A DNA stretch of 64,000 bases from Moraxella sp. (GTDB lineage: Bacteria; Pseudomonadota; Gammaproteobacteria; Pseudomonadales; Moraxellaceae): positions 111,538-175,537 of the forward strand of contig JAUMYZ010000005.1 of assembly GCA_030528385.1 (NCBI GenBank), read 5' to 3'. Positions within the stretch are counted from its first letter, which is position 1, and each line of letters opens with the position of its first letter. Below the pieces are notes generated by a model. It was not told the DNA's origin. It saw only the letters and a program-made list of their open reading frames with translations, and searched no databases. Positions 9,652 to 18,726 of the stretch are shown in pieces. A program made the position numbers and the translations under genes.

Positions 9652-10914
9652 ATGTTAAGAGACCCAAGCAAACGCAAAATTAATCCTGTTTTTGCAGACG
9701 ATTTACCCAAAATCACACTAAAAACAAACTGGCACACGCTAAACTGTGAGCTTGTTACCCCAATGTATGGTGGCGGTGTAGAATCTACCAAAGTAGATAC
9801 TACCATGCCAATCCGAGCCAGTAGCATTCGTGGGCAGTTGCGGTTTTGGTGGCGACTTTTAGCCAAACACAAATGGAAACTGGGTGATGATAAAGCCATT
9901 CGTACTGCAGAGTTTGAGCTATGGGGTGGGGTGAGCAACGGTAATGATGATGGTGAGGCGGGTAAGGTTTTATTAAAGGTGGTGAATATGCCAACCCTAT
10001 CAGATAATCAACTTATGGATTACAATGCCAATGAATTAAAAGGCTTGCGTTATATTTTATTTCCCGCCTATAATGAAACCAATCCTGAATTAAAACCACA
10101 TAAATTACTAAAAGCAAGTTTTAAATGGGATTTACAATTTGCTTTTAGTCCTAGTATTTATAATATTCATCAAAATATCGGTCAAGATAAACCAAGCCCA
10201 CAAAAGCAAGTCATTGAGACCTTGCGTTGGTGGGCAAATTTTGGTGGTTTAGGCTTTCGTTCTCGTAAGGGTTTGGGGGCGGTCTATGTCAGTCAATGTC
10301 AAGATTTCCCACAAATTTGCAAAGCATTAACCCCTGATGATGTGGCACAAGCAGGGTGTCAGTTAGTTGTACGTAAGGATAATCCTGCTGATGGATTGCG
10401 TGCTTTACAAATTGCTGTACAAAAGTTATCCGATTTTCGTCAAAAACCTAAGGTTGGACGTAATGAAGGGCAGCAAGCCAATCGCCCTGGTCGTAGCCGT
10501 TGGCCAGAGCCTGATGCTCTAAGACGTATTCAAAGAAATTTGGGCTATGACAGACGACATGAGCCAGAGCACAAAGCAGGCAATGTTTTTGCAAGAGCAG
10601 TTTTTGGCTTGCCTATTTTGTTTCATTCTCATCAAGAACGAGCCGTTAATGCAACGGTGAACCCCAGTTTTGGCGACCGCTTAGCCAGCCCTTTAATCTT
10701 ACGCCCCATCTATGCAGGTCATCGCAATGGTCAAACACAATGGCGAGCAGGAGCTTTGGTATTGCCTTATAAGCATATTCTCAAAGAAAAAGTAAAGATT
10801 GGCGATAACAACTACCCAATTTGGCAAGATGATACCGCCCAAACAATCAAGCCTGTGCGTGAACATGGCGGCATTGACCCACTTCAAGCCTTTCTCACCT
10901 ATTTTGCAAAATAA
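9652..10914 (+). CDS. cmr1: Type III-B RAMP protein Cmr1
   Basis: Subunit of the Cmr effector complex that caps the head of the crRNP and helps with target RNA capture. The typical Cmr1 start is seen: NCELVTPMYGGGVES, then IRASSIRGQLRFWWRLLA, and a RAMP glycine-rich segment WANFGGLGFRSRKGLGAVYV near residues 190-210. Length 420 aa, within family range. ATG preceded by AAGGA, 9 bp after the CARF-wHTH gene and 13 bp before cas10, so transcribed together with them. Confidence 0.92.
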   Translation: MLRDPSKRKINPVFADDLPKITLKTNWHTLNCELVTPMYGGGVESTKVDTTMPIRASSIRGQLRFWWRLLAKHKWKLGDDKAIRTAEFELWGGVSNGNDDGEAGKVLLKVVNMPTLSDNQLMDYNANELKGLRYILFPAYNETNPELKPHKLLKASFKWDLQFAFSPSIYNIHQNIGQDKPSPQKQVIETLRWWANFGGLGFRSRKGLGAVYVSQCQDFPQICKALTPDDVAQAGCQLVVRKDNPADGLRALQIAVQKLSDFRQKPKVGRNEGQQANRPGRSRWPEPDALRRIQRNLGYDRRHEPEHKAGNVFARAVFGLPILFHSHQERAVNATVNPSFGDRLASPLILRPIYAGHRNGQTQWRAGALVLPYKHILKEKVKIGDNNYPIWQDDTAQTIKPVREHGGIDPLQAFLTYFAK

Positions 10915-10927
10915 ATAAGGATAACTC

Positions 10928-12808
10928 ATGAATAACTATATTGTCATTTTATCCATTGGACCGGTGCAAAGCATGATTGCGTCGGCTCGGCGTAGTCGTG
11001 ATTTGTGGAGCGGTTCTTGGCTGTTGTCAGAGCTTGCCAAGGCGTGTGCTAAATTTTTTAAAGACAATGGAGCAACGCTGATTTTCCCTTATGTAAACAA
11101 TGATGACGATTTACAAGAAAATTCTCACTTTTCTGTGGGTAATAAAATTCAAGTGCAAGTCAGTGCAACAGATAAACAAGAACTAGACAAAGTCATCTGT
11201 CAAGCAAAAGAAGCGGTCAAAAAACGTCTTAAAGATGAAGTAAACAAGGCACTGGCAAAACTAAACCCAAAAGATATTCGCACTGATATTTGGCACGCAC
11301 AAATTGCAGATTTTGTAGAAATTCAGTCAGCTTGGGCAAGGATTGATAATGACGATTATTTATCAGCGGTGCGATTAGCCAGCAAAGTGTTGGCAGCCCG
11401 CAAAGCTACCAGAGATTTTAACTCATCAGCACATTGCCCTTATCAGTCAGAGTTGATGATTCCCAAATCATCGCTTGATGGGTTGCGTGAAACAGTATTG
11501 CATGAAAATGTAGAAAAACAAAACAATTTAACTCGCAAAAAATTATCACTTGCCCCATCTGAGCAATTAGATGCGGTGGGTGTAATTAAGCGTTTGGGGT
11601 TTGGAGACAAAGTAGAACAATTTACCCCAATCAGCCGTGTGATGGCGGACGCTTGGATAAATAATTTGATAAAAGAGGGTGTAGATTTCACACCCATTAA
11701 AGAGATTTTTAACAAACTTGCTCCAAATATTGTCTCTAAGGTAACAGGTAATCAAGGTATTTATGACAAATTTCCTTATGACGCCCAGTTGCTTTATAAA
11801 TCTAGATTGGAAGCAGAGATTTTAAATATTAAAAAATCTCTTGACAAAGAAGGTGATAAGGATTTGACCGATGCTTTGTTTGAGCTAGAAGATTTGAAAA
11901 AATTACTTAATCCATTATGGCAAAAATACGGACAGCCTTATACTTATGGTGCATTGCTGTTGGCAGATGGCGACCGTATGGGCGAGCTGTTGAGCAAAGC
12001 CCAAAGTTTAAAGCAACATCAAGATATTACAAAAGCCTTATCAAAATTTGCAGGCAATGTCGCTAAGACTATGCGAGACTATCGTGGGCATTGTATTTAT
12101 GCAGGTGGTGATGATGTGTTGGGTTTTGTGCCGTTGGATAGGGCTTATCAATGTGCTGACAAATTGCAAAAAGAATTTGCAGAATGTTTGCAAGAAGCCA
12201 CAGACAAACTCCAAAAAGAAAATCAGCTTTCAAAAAATGAATTAACAAACCCTACCTTATCCGTGGGTTTGGCGATTTGCCATATCATGACACCTATGGG
12301 TATTATTCGTGAATTGGCAGGACAAGCGGAAAAATATGCCAAAGGCGACCACATCAAAAAAGAAGATACTCAAAAAGCCGAAGATAAAGGCGGTATCAAC
12401 AAACAGCGAAATGCGTTGGGGATTTTATTATCAGTACGTGGCGGTTCGGATATTAAAGTGCGTTTTAATTGGCATGATGAGATTGGTTTGGATACGTTTA
12501 AACTATTTGTGAAGTTTTATAAAGATAAAGCCATTCCTAGCCGTGTCGCTTATGACATTCGTGGTATTTATCTAAGAACCCATCAAATTGCCAAAGATAA
12601 TCATGATTTAAATACAAACATTCAATTGGCTGAATTAACTCGTATGCTCAAACAAGCCCGCACGCCCACAGGTGAAAAGCTCACACAAAATACCATTGAT
12701 GGTTTATGTCATCGTGGTAAAAAAGTTGGCTTGGATAAACTGGCTGATGAGCTGATTGTGGCACGTTGGCTAGCTGCCAAAACCCAAAAAGAATTAGGAA
12801 AGGAATAA
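10928..12808 (+). CDS. cas10: Cas10/Cmr2, cyclic oligoadenylate synthase subunit (no HD domain)
   Basis: Large subunit of the type III-B complex. It begins directly with the Cmr2 palm region (SIGPVQSMIASARRSRDLWSGSWLLSE, split here only for naming), so the N-terminal HD nuclease domain common in Cas10 is absent. The protein has 626 aa, short for the family. The first palm motif is LLLADGDRMGELL. The second palm carries the cyclase signature YAGGDDVLGF, with GGDD at residues 393-396 intact, predicting cOA synthesis from ATP on target RNA binding. Without HD, target ssDNA cleavage is not expected, and immunity should rest on RNA cleavage by Cmr4 and on cOA effectors. ATG preceded by AAGG. Confidence 0.95.
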   Translation: MNNYIVILSIGPVQSMIASARRSRDLWSGSWLLSELAKACAKFFKDNGATLIFPYVNNDDDLQENSHFSVGNKIQVQVSATDKQELDKVICQAKEAVKKRLKDEVNKALAKLNPKDIRTDIWHAQIADFVEIQSAWARIDNDDYLSAVRLASKVLAARKATRDFNSSAHCPYQSELMIPKSSLDGLRETVLHENVEKQNNLTRKKLSLAPSEQLDAVGVIKRLGFGDKVEQFTPISRVMADAWINNLIKEGVDFTPIKEIFNKLAPNIVSKVTGNQGIYDKFPYDAQLLYKSRLEAEILNIKKSLDKEGDKDLTDALFELEDLKKLLNPLWQKYGQPYTYGALLLADGDRMGELLSKAQSLKQHQDITKALSKFAGNVAKTMRDYRGHCIYAGGDDVLGFVPLDRAYQCADKLQKEFAECLQEATDKLQKENQLSKNELTNPTLSVGLAICHIMTPMGIIRELAGQAEKYAKGDHIKKEDTQKAEDKGGINKQRNALGILLSVRGGSDIKVRFNWHDEIGLDTFKLFVKFYKDKAIPSRVAYDIRGIYLRTHQIAKDNHDLNTNIQLAELTRMLKQARTPTGEKLTQNTIDGLCHRGKKVGLDKLADELIVARWLAAKTQKELGKE

Positions 12809-12810
12809 AC

Positions 12811-14028
12811 ATGAAAGAAAAAGCAAACATAAACAGTTATTTAATTGAATCACTTGCTCCTTTGGTATTTCGCTCAGGCAAGCCCTTTGGCTCGCAAGCG
12901 TCCGCTCAAGATGTGATTTTTCCCTTGTCAAGTGCGGCGGCAGGCTTGGTGCGTTATTTGTATTTAAGCCAAAATAACAAAACTTTTCCAGTGGATTTTT
13001 ATGGCGAAGCCTATCAAGATTTATTAAAAATACAAAGTTTTGGGGCTTTTTTGGTTAAGTTTTCTGATGAAAATGACATTCAAATCTTAGTCCCCAAACC
13101 TGCCAATGCCCTATATTTGGACGAAAAAGACGACAGTGGTAAACTGACAGGCGAAACTTTATTAGTGCGTTTAGAGCCCAGAGCTTTTGATGGTGAAAAT
13201 GAGCAATGTGGCAGTGATTTGCCAGATAATTTATTGCACATACAAATTGAGCCTAAATTTGAACAACAAAAAGGTAAACCTGCCAAAGGAGCAAACTTTT
13301 GGACGTTGGAGCATTTTATCCAGTGGCAAAAGGGTGAAACCTTAGACTTTGATACGGTGAATGACAATGGCATAACGTCTATCCCCACCGAACTGCGTAC
13401 TCATGTGGCGATTGATGACGACAGTCTAGCATCAGTTGATGGTATGCTGTTCCAAACCGCCAGTTTTGATTTGGCTCATCAACAAAAAGATGGCAAGTGG
13501 GCAGATAAGCGTTTGGGATTTTTACTACAAACCACCAAAGAATTAAAACCAGATTTAGCCACTTTTGGCGGTGAACGGCGTTTGTCGCATATTAAGGCTG
13601 TCAAAAATATAAGCTTACCTTTTACACCAACACAAGACGATGCTGATAAGATTAACGAGTTAAATGGTTTTAGCTTGGCGTTTATCACACCCTGTATTTT
13701 TGCCAAAGGGGCTTTGCCTGCTTGGATTGATAAAGACACGTTGACAGGCACCATTCCAGAGACAGGCATCAAAGTGCAATTAAAGGCAATGGTGATTGAC
13801 CGTTGGCAGGCGGTTTCTGGTTGGGATTCACTGCAATGGAAACCCAAAGCCACACGCCGTGCCGTAGCGGCAGGCTCGGTGTATTGGTTTGAGATTGTGT
13901 CAGGTCAATTTGATTTGCCAACCTTGCAAAAACTTAGCTGTCATATTTGGTCGGATAATGACTATGACAAATATGATGGATTTGGTTCGGCGGTTTTATC
14001 GGCTTGGCAAGCACCAACACAACTTTAA
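12811..14028 (+). CDS. cmr3: Type III-B RAMP protein Cmr3
   Basis: Cmr3 holds the crRNA 5' handle together with Cas10 at the foot of the complex. The protein (405 aa) shows SYLIESLAPLVFRSGKPFG at the N-terminus, where RAMPs carry their first strand, and a long middle region. Near the C-terminus RRAVAAGSVYWFEI and DGFGSAVLSAW are typical of Cmr3. The frame opens 15 codons earlier inside cas10. I chose MKEKANINSY because AAAGGA lies just before it, straddling the cas10 stop. It is the third RAMP-complex gene in the usual cmr1-6 order. Confidence 0.9.
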   Translation: MKEKANINSYLIESLAPLVFRSGKPFGSQASAQDVIFPLSSAAAGLVRYLYLSQNNKTFPVDFYGEAYQDLLKIQSFGAFLVKFSDENDIQILVPKPANALYLDEKDDSGKLTGETLLVRLEPRAFDGENEQCGSDLPDNLLHIQIEPKFEQQKGKPAKGANFWTLEHFIQWQKGETLDFDTVNDNGITSIPTELRTHVAIDDDSLASVDGMLFQTASFDLAHQQKDGKWADKRLGFLLQTTKELKPDLATFGGERRLSHIKAVKNISLPFTPTQDDADKINELNGFSLAFITPCIFAKGALPAWIDKDTLTGTIPETGIKVQLKAMVIDRWQAVSGWDSLQWKPKATRRAVAAGSVYWFEIVSGQFDLPTLQKLSCHIWSDNDYDKYDGFGSAVLSAWQAPTQL

Positions 14029-14062
14029 TTTAATTGATAGTTAACAAACTTAGGATAATGTT

Positions 14063-14935
14063 ATGAAAACTTGTATTTTTCACTTAAATAATTTAACCGC
14101 TTTGCATGTTGGTACAGGTCAAGGTGTGGGCGTGGTGGATTTGCCGATTGCTCGTTCAAAAGCGACCAATTTGCCGATTGTTCCTGGTTCGGCGATTAAG
14201 GGAGTTTTGCGTGATGAGTTAAAAGAAAAATTATCATTGGAAAATAAAGATATCAATATCTTATTTGGCAAAGATAAAGACGCTGACCATGCAGGGGCGG
14301 TTGCTTTTGGCGATGCCAATTTGTTGATTTTGCCGATTCGTTCGTTTGCAGGGACAGTGGCTTATGCAACCTGCCCTTATATTCTAAAACAATATCAAAG
14401 AGATGTTGCCAGTGATTTAAAAACTCCTGATAACTTAAAAGATACGGCACATATCGCAAACGACAGCGTTTTGGTGGTAAAAAATAACAAAATCGCCTTA
14501 GAAGATTTAGACATTGATAGCAAATCATGCCAAGTTGCTCACGGTTGGGCCAAGTTTATTGCCAAGCAATTATATCCTGACAGCGTGGCAAATGCCCAAA
14601 GTTGGCGAGATGAATTTATTAAGCGATTTGTAGTTTTACCCAACAATATTTTTTCCTTTTTGGCAGATACCGCCACTGAAATTCGTACTCGTATTCGTAT
14701 TGACCGTGAAACTCGTATTGTCCAAGAAGGGGCATTATGGACGGAAGAAAACCTACCTGCCGAAAGCGTGCTGTGGGGTGTGTTGGGCGTCAGCCAATCT
14801 CGTGATGGGAGCGGTAAAAAAGCAGAAGCATTGGTGCAGTTACTGCCCAAAGATGAAATCACCATTCAACTTGGTGGCAAACACACCGTTGGACGTGGTT
14901 TTTGTCGTTTGCTCATTGATAATCAAGGAGAATAA
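14063..14935 (+). CDS. cmr4: Type III-B backbone and target-RNA nuclease Cmr4
   Basis: Backbone subunit that polymerises along the crRNA and cuts target RNA at 6-nt intervals. LTALHVGTGQGVGVVDLPIA contains Asp26, the position of the catalytic Asp known in Pyrococcus Cmr4, so target RNA cleavage is likely intact. LPIVPGSAIKGVLRDEL and the C-terminal GKHTVGRGFCRL are RAMP signatures. Length 290 aa matches the family. It follows cmr3 by 34 bp and lies 2 bp before cmr5. Confidence 0.95.
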   Translation: MKTCIFHLNNLTALHVGTGQGVGVVDLPIARSKATNLPIVPGSAIKGVLRDELKEKLSLENKDINILFGKDKDADHAGAVAFGDANLLILPIRSFAGTVAYATCPYILKQYQRDVASDLKTPDNLKDTAHIANDSVLVVKNNKIALEDLDIDSKSCQVAHGWAKFIAKQLYPDSVANAQSWRDEFIKRFVVLPNNIFSFLADTATEIRTRIRIDRETRIVQEGALWTEENLPAESVLWGVLGVSQSRDGSGKKAEALVQLLPKDEITIQLGGKHTVGRGFCRLLIDNQGE

Positions 14936-14937
14936 TT

Positions 14938-15375
14938 ATGCAAATCCGCACCCAAGACTATGCAAAAAAGGCTTATCCTTTAGTGGACAAAATGTATACC
15001 AATAAAGATGCTTGTGATTATAAAAAGAAGCGTGAGTTGGAAGCAGAATATCGCACCCAAGCCCTAAATCTACCCACTATGATTATGCAATCAGGTCTAT
15101 CACAGACCGTTGGATTTTTATTGGCAAAAAGCAAAAGCGACAACCCAAATAAAACTAAACCAATGGCATTTAAAAAAATCTTAGAGCATTTGACCATCTT
15201 GTTAAGTGATGAAATTGGGGATAATGATTTAAATAATGTGGTTATTCAATCAGATATTACTCAGTATCAACTCTTGACTCGTAAAGCCATTGAAGCAAGC
15301 AGTTGGTTAAAGCGTTATACGCAAGCCTTGTTAAGAAAAAAAGGAGATAAAGATGACAATAGAATTAATGCGTGA
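14938..15375 (+). CDS. cmr5: Type III-B small subunit Cmr5
   Basis: Small alpha-helical subunit that forms the inner filament of the Cmr complex along the target strand. 145 aa, strongly helical and basic, starting with QIRTQDYAKKAYPLVDKM and containing LPTMIMQSGLSQTVGFLLAK, which resembles the Cmr5 core. The last 23 bp overlap the cmr6 start, indicating translational coupling. The assignment rests on both the sequence and the invariant position between cmr4 and cmr6. Confidence 0.9.
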   Translation: MQIRTQDYAKKAYPLVDKMYTNKDACDYKKKRELEAEYRTQALNLPTMIMQSGLSQTVGFLLAKSKSDNPNKTKPMAFKKILEHLTILLSDEIGDNDLNNVVIQSDITQYQLLTRKAIEASSWLKRYTQALLRKKGDKDDNRINA

Positions 15376-16546
15376 AAATTTGTGCACCATTACAGAAAAT
15401 CTTAAATCCGCCCATGCAGGTTTGCTCATGCAACGGGGGTTGCGTCAATGGGAAGATGGCGAAAAACCCATTAAAAAGAAACTCATTTTGGATATATCTT
15501 CTGTCAGACCTGACAACTTATATTTGCTGGCGTTTAATCGCTGGTTAAATACCACTTATGATAAAACAACCTTTGCCACACTATCAGCCACCATTGATGG
15601 GCGATTGTTTACAGGTTTGCTACTAGGCGGTACGCTAGAAACAGGAGCGATGACCCATCACAGTTATGGTATGCCGATGATTGCAGGCTCTAGCATTAAG
15701 GGTGCGGTGCGTCATTATACAGAGCATTTATTTGCCCAACGTGATGACGATAATCAAATTCAATACGACAAAGATGGCAAAGTCATTATTCAAAGTGGTA
15801 AACAAAACGTGCTGGATATATTGTTTGGCACAGACAGCGATGATGACAATGCGGACGCTGGCTATTTGATTTGGCATGATGCGTGGTGGATACCCCAAAT
15901 TACTGGTGATGGCAAACTAGCCATAGATAAAAATAAACCTTTTACCAGTGAAATAGTTACTGTTCATCATCAGCAATATTACAATGGCGATTTGTCAGAA
16001 GCCCTAGATATAGAAAACCCCACTCCTAATCAACAAATTGCCATTCAGGGTAGTTTTTATTTTGTGATTGAAGGCGAATCAAGATGGGCAAAATTTGCTC
16101 AAATGCTATTGCAAGATATGTTGGTCGAGCAAGGTATGGGTGCTAAGGGCAGTAATGGGTATGGGTATTTTAATATTGGTTCTGACAAGATTAAGCCATA
16201 TTTGCAGGCATTTGAGCAACAAAAAGAACAAGTTGAGCGAGCATTAAAAGCAGAAGCATTAGAACAAGCCACAGTTAATCTCAACGACAATCAGAAGTTA
16301 ATTTACACTTTTTCTCAAAAACTTAATGATTTGGGTGAGCAATGGAAAAAGAACGTAAATCAAGCTTATAGCATTGAGATTGATGGCAAGCCATATTGGT
16401 TTAACACACTCTTTACGCTGGTGAAATCTTGGAATCGTGATGATCAGGTATATGCCATCAATGAGCTATTTACCAAATATCAAAAACACTTATCTAAAAA
16501 AATGCAGGCTAATGTTAAAGAGCTGAAAAAGGAATTAGGAATTTAG
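15353..16546 (+). CDS. cmr6: Type III-B RAMP protein Cmr6
   Basis: Head-proximal RAMP subunit. The core is recognisable by HHSYGMPMIAGSSIKGAVRHY, FGTDSDDDNADAGYLIWHDAWWIP (the FG...G...F-like insert) and the C-terminal glycine-rich VEQGMGAKGSNGYGYFNIG. The 397 aa exceed a typical Cmr6 because of a helical C-terminal extension of about 110 residues rich in Lys and Gln, which I cannot assign. The ATG lies inside cmr5 and is preceded by AAAAGGAG. Confidence 0.9.
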   Translation: MTIELMRENLCTITENLKSAHAGLLMQRGLRQWEDGEKPIKKKLILDISSVRPDNLYLLAFNRWLNTTYDKTTFATLSATIDGRLFTGLLLGGTLETGAMTHHSYGMPMIAGSSIKGAVRHYTEHLFAQRDDDNQIQYDKDGKVIIQSGKQNVLDILFGTDSDDDNADAGYLIWHDAWWIPQITGDGKLAIDKNKPFTSEIVTVHHQQYYNGDLSEALDIENPTPNQQIAIQGSFYFVIEGESRWAKFAQMLLQDMLVEQGMGAKGSNGYGYFNIGSDKIKPYLQAFEQQKEQVERALKAEALEQATVNLNDNQKLIYTFSQKLNDLGEQWKKNVNQAYSIEIDGKPYWFNTLFTLVKSWNRDDQVYAINELFTKYQKHLSKKMQANVKELKKELGI

Positions 16547-16547
16547 T

Positions 16548-17744
16548 ATGACAACACAAATTTGTATAGCCACAGGTCAGCCACTGGCAAATCTAATTCC
16601 TATTTTGCATTTCAAACCACGTCACATATTTTTAGTGGTTACTAATTCTATGAAAGTCAAAGCCAAAGACTTCAAAAAGATTTTAAAGGATTTAGATGTT
16701 TCTGATAGCATTTTTGTGCTTGATGGTTGTCCTGATACAAACTTAAACGCAATTAGCCAATTTTTAACTGAAAAACTCTTGCCCAAACTACCAGATGAGG
16801 GCTGTATTTTTAACCTCACTGGTGGCACCAAAATGCACAGTTTTTCTATATATGAAACCTTTAAATCTCGCCATGATGACGATAAATTTATTTATGTAGA
16901 TACCAATAACCGCTTGTTAGAATATTACCCATCTAAACAAGCCTCTTTCCATGAGTTATTACCTTCTGTTCTAACAGCCAAAATGACCCTAAAAGGCATG
17001 GGAAAAACCTACATTAAAGCAGAATCTAATGATGCACAATGGATAGATGATGTAAAAGCATCTGAAAATTTGACAAGATTTATCGCCCAAAATATTGCTG
17101 ATAAAAATGTCCAAAATTTGATTGGTAGCTTAAATGGTATTGTGGGGCAGTTATATAATGGTGGTAAAAGTTATATTCTGGATAAAAAAGGCGGTGAATT
17201 ACATCAAAACCCCAAAGGATTGGCAATAAGCATTTTAAAAAAAGCACATGAAAATGGCTTAATTACATGGCATGGCGGTAAAAAAATCAGCTTTGATGAT
17301 TATCATCAAGCACGTTACTTATCAGGAATTTGGCTTGAAGAATATGTTTGGTTAATTGCTAATGAGTTAGGCTTTGAGGAATTACATGGCGGTTTACAGT
17401 TTGGCAGTCAGCAAGCCACCAATCAGGCAACCAACGAAATTGATTTATTTATACAGCATCAAAACATGGCCTTAGCCATTGAATGCAAATCAGCCACAGC
17501 GACAAAAAAATCAGACAACAGTCAAGATATGTTCCATAAGCTAACAGGGGTGGCTAATCGTGCAGGCGGTTTAATGTGTAGCAAATTGTTTGTCTCAGCA
17601 TTTGCATTAAAAACAAAAAATGGCAATGACATTCCTGCTGTCTATCATGCCAGAGAACAAGGCATTAAAATCATTCAAGCAGAACAAATTGTAAACCAAT
17701 TACCCGAAATATTAAAGAAATGGCGAGATACTGGTCGCTTATAA
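16548..17744 (+). CDS. card1: Card1/Can2-type CARF nuclease (DUF1887)
   Basis: Cyclic-oligoadenylate-activated nuclease. The N-terminal CARF domain carries IFNLTGGTKMHSFSIYE (about 88-103). The C-terminal restriction-endonuclease-like domain shows LEEYVWLIANELG (263-275), NEIDLFI (296-302) and ALAIECKSA (309-317), the D...ExK arrangement of a PD-(D/E)xK nuclease. Card1 cleaves ssDNA and ssRNA, and Can2 nicks DNA and cleaves RNA; which applies here cannot be told. Between the two lies a winged-helix-like linker. It starts 1 bp after cmr6 with TTAGGA upstream, so it is part of the cmr operon. Length 398 aa fits the family. Confidence 0.88.
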   Translation: MTTQICIATGQPLANLIPILHFKPRHIFLVVTNSMKVKAKDFKKILKDLDVSDSIFVLDGCPDTNLNAISQFLTEKLLPKLPDEGCIFNLTGGTKMHSFSIYETFKSRHDDDKFIYVDTNNRLLEYYPSKQASFHELLPSVLTAKMTLKGMGKTYIKAESNDAQWIDDVKASENLTRFIAQNIADKNVQNLIGSLNGIVGQLYNGGKSYILDKKGGELHQNPKGLAISILKKAHENGLITWHGGKKISFDDYHQARYLSGIWLEEYVWLIANELGFEELHGGLQFGSQQATNQATNEIDLFIQHQNMALAIECKSATATKKSDNSQDMFHKLTGVANRAGGLMCSKLFVSAFALKTKNGNDIPAVYHAREQGIKIIQAEQIVNQLPEILKKWRDTGRL

Positions 17745-17756
17745 GACAAACTATTT

Positions 17757-18644
17757 ATGAACAATTTATATCAATTTCCCATCACTCGCTTTGCCATTAC
17801 CTTCAAGGCAAAAACGGATATTATATTACCTGATTATGCAGAGTCTGCCTTACGTGGGATTTTTGGATACGCCCTAAAAAATATGGCTTGTTTGACCGCA
17901 AAAGGTCATCATGGGCAATGTCGTTGTGTGCCACAAGAGTGTTTATATCGCATGATTTTTGACCCTGCTGGCCAAAGTTTGACGCATCGAACCCAAGTTC
18001 AAGATGTGCCGCCACCTTTTGTGATTGAAGCTCATTCTTTACCAACACACATCAAACAAGGGCAAACTGCCACCTTTTATATGGTGCTCATTGGCAAAAT
18101 GGCACATGATGAACAAACCATCATTAGATTGGCGTGGCAACAAGCATTAGCAGGTGGTTTAAACCAAGCAGGAAAATCCAAAGCAACTGTTGAACTGATT
18201 GCTTTTGAGCTGTGCGATGCCCCACATAGCCACAAGCCCTTCTTGCGTGATGATTTGGTGTTAGACTTGGTAACACATACCAGAATACAACATCATGGTA
18301 AGATATTGGGGGCGGGTAATTTTTGTGTCAAGGCGCTTTTTCAGACCTTGTTACGCCGTTATTTGACGGTGGTACAAGTTTATGGTAGCGTACCGATTGA
18401 TGAGCAACAAATCAGTCAATTATATCAAGATATTGACAATATTAACGGCAGTCATCAATTACAAAGTTATCCATGGTCTCGCTATTCCAATCGTCAAAAA
18501 CAAAAAATTCATCAAGATGGATTGATAGGAAAAATTGAACTTTATAACGTCAGCGAACGATTGTATTATTTGCTTTATTTAGGGCAATGGCTACACGTTG
18601 GCAAAGGTGGTGCTTTTGGTCTGGGTCAATACAAAATCCGCTAA
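17757..18644 (+). CDS. cas6: CRISPR pre-crRNA endoribonuclease Cas6
   Basis: Processes the CRISPR transcript within repeats. The 295-aa protein has the PF10040-type pattern ESALRGIFGYALK, a Cys cluster CRCVPQECLYRMIF, and the C-terminal glycine-rich loop HVGKGGAFGLGQYKIR that ends the second RAMP fold. The substrate repeat is weakly structured, so Cas6 probably recognises mostly single-stranded sequence and leaves an 8-nt handle (AUUAAGAC). It lies 12 bp after the CARF nuclease with no clear ribosome-binding site. Last gene of the first transcription unit. Confidence 0.9.
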   Translation: MNNLYQFPITRFAITFKAKTDIILPDYAESALRGIFGYALKNMACLTAKGHHGQCRCVPQECLYRMIFDPAGQSLTHRTQVQDVPPPFVIEAHSLPTHIKQGQTATFYMVLIGKMAHDEQTIIRLAWQQALAGGLNQAGKSKATVELIAFELCDAPHSHKPFLRDDLVLDLVTHTRIQHHGKILGAGNFCVKALFQTLLRRYLTVVQVYGSVPIDEQQISQLYQDIDNINGSHQLQSYPWSRYSNRQKQKIHQDGLIGKIELYNVSERLYYLLYLGQWLHVGKGGAFGLGQYKIR

Positions 18645-18648
18645 ATGA

Positions 18649-18691
18649 TAAGCTTACAAAATCATCAATCACTTTAAAAATGCTTCATAAT
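18649..18691 (+). promoter_or_regulatory. Shared CRISPR-island promoter element, copy B
   Basis: TAAGCTTA at 18649-18656 lies 37 bp before CATAAT (18686-18691), just after the cas6 stop. Between them is TCATCAATCAC, also approximated in copy D (AACAATCACC). It would drive the methyltransferase-AlkB-CARF-RelE unit. Confidence 0.65.
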
Positions 18692-18726
18692 ACGCTTCAA
18701 CAAAATCAATTTCTTTGGAGTGTGTT

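Noticed and set aside
13610..13617. Another TAAGCTTA inside cmr3
   Set aside because: It lies within coding sequence (NISLPF) with no -10 box or gene start at the right spacing, so it is probably chance.
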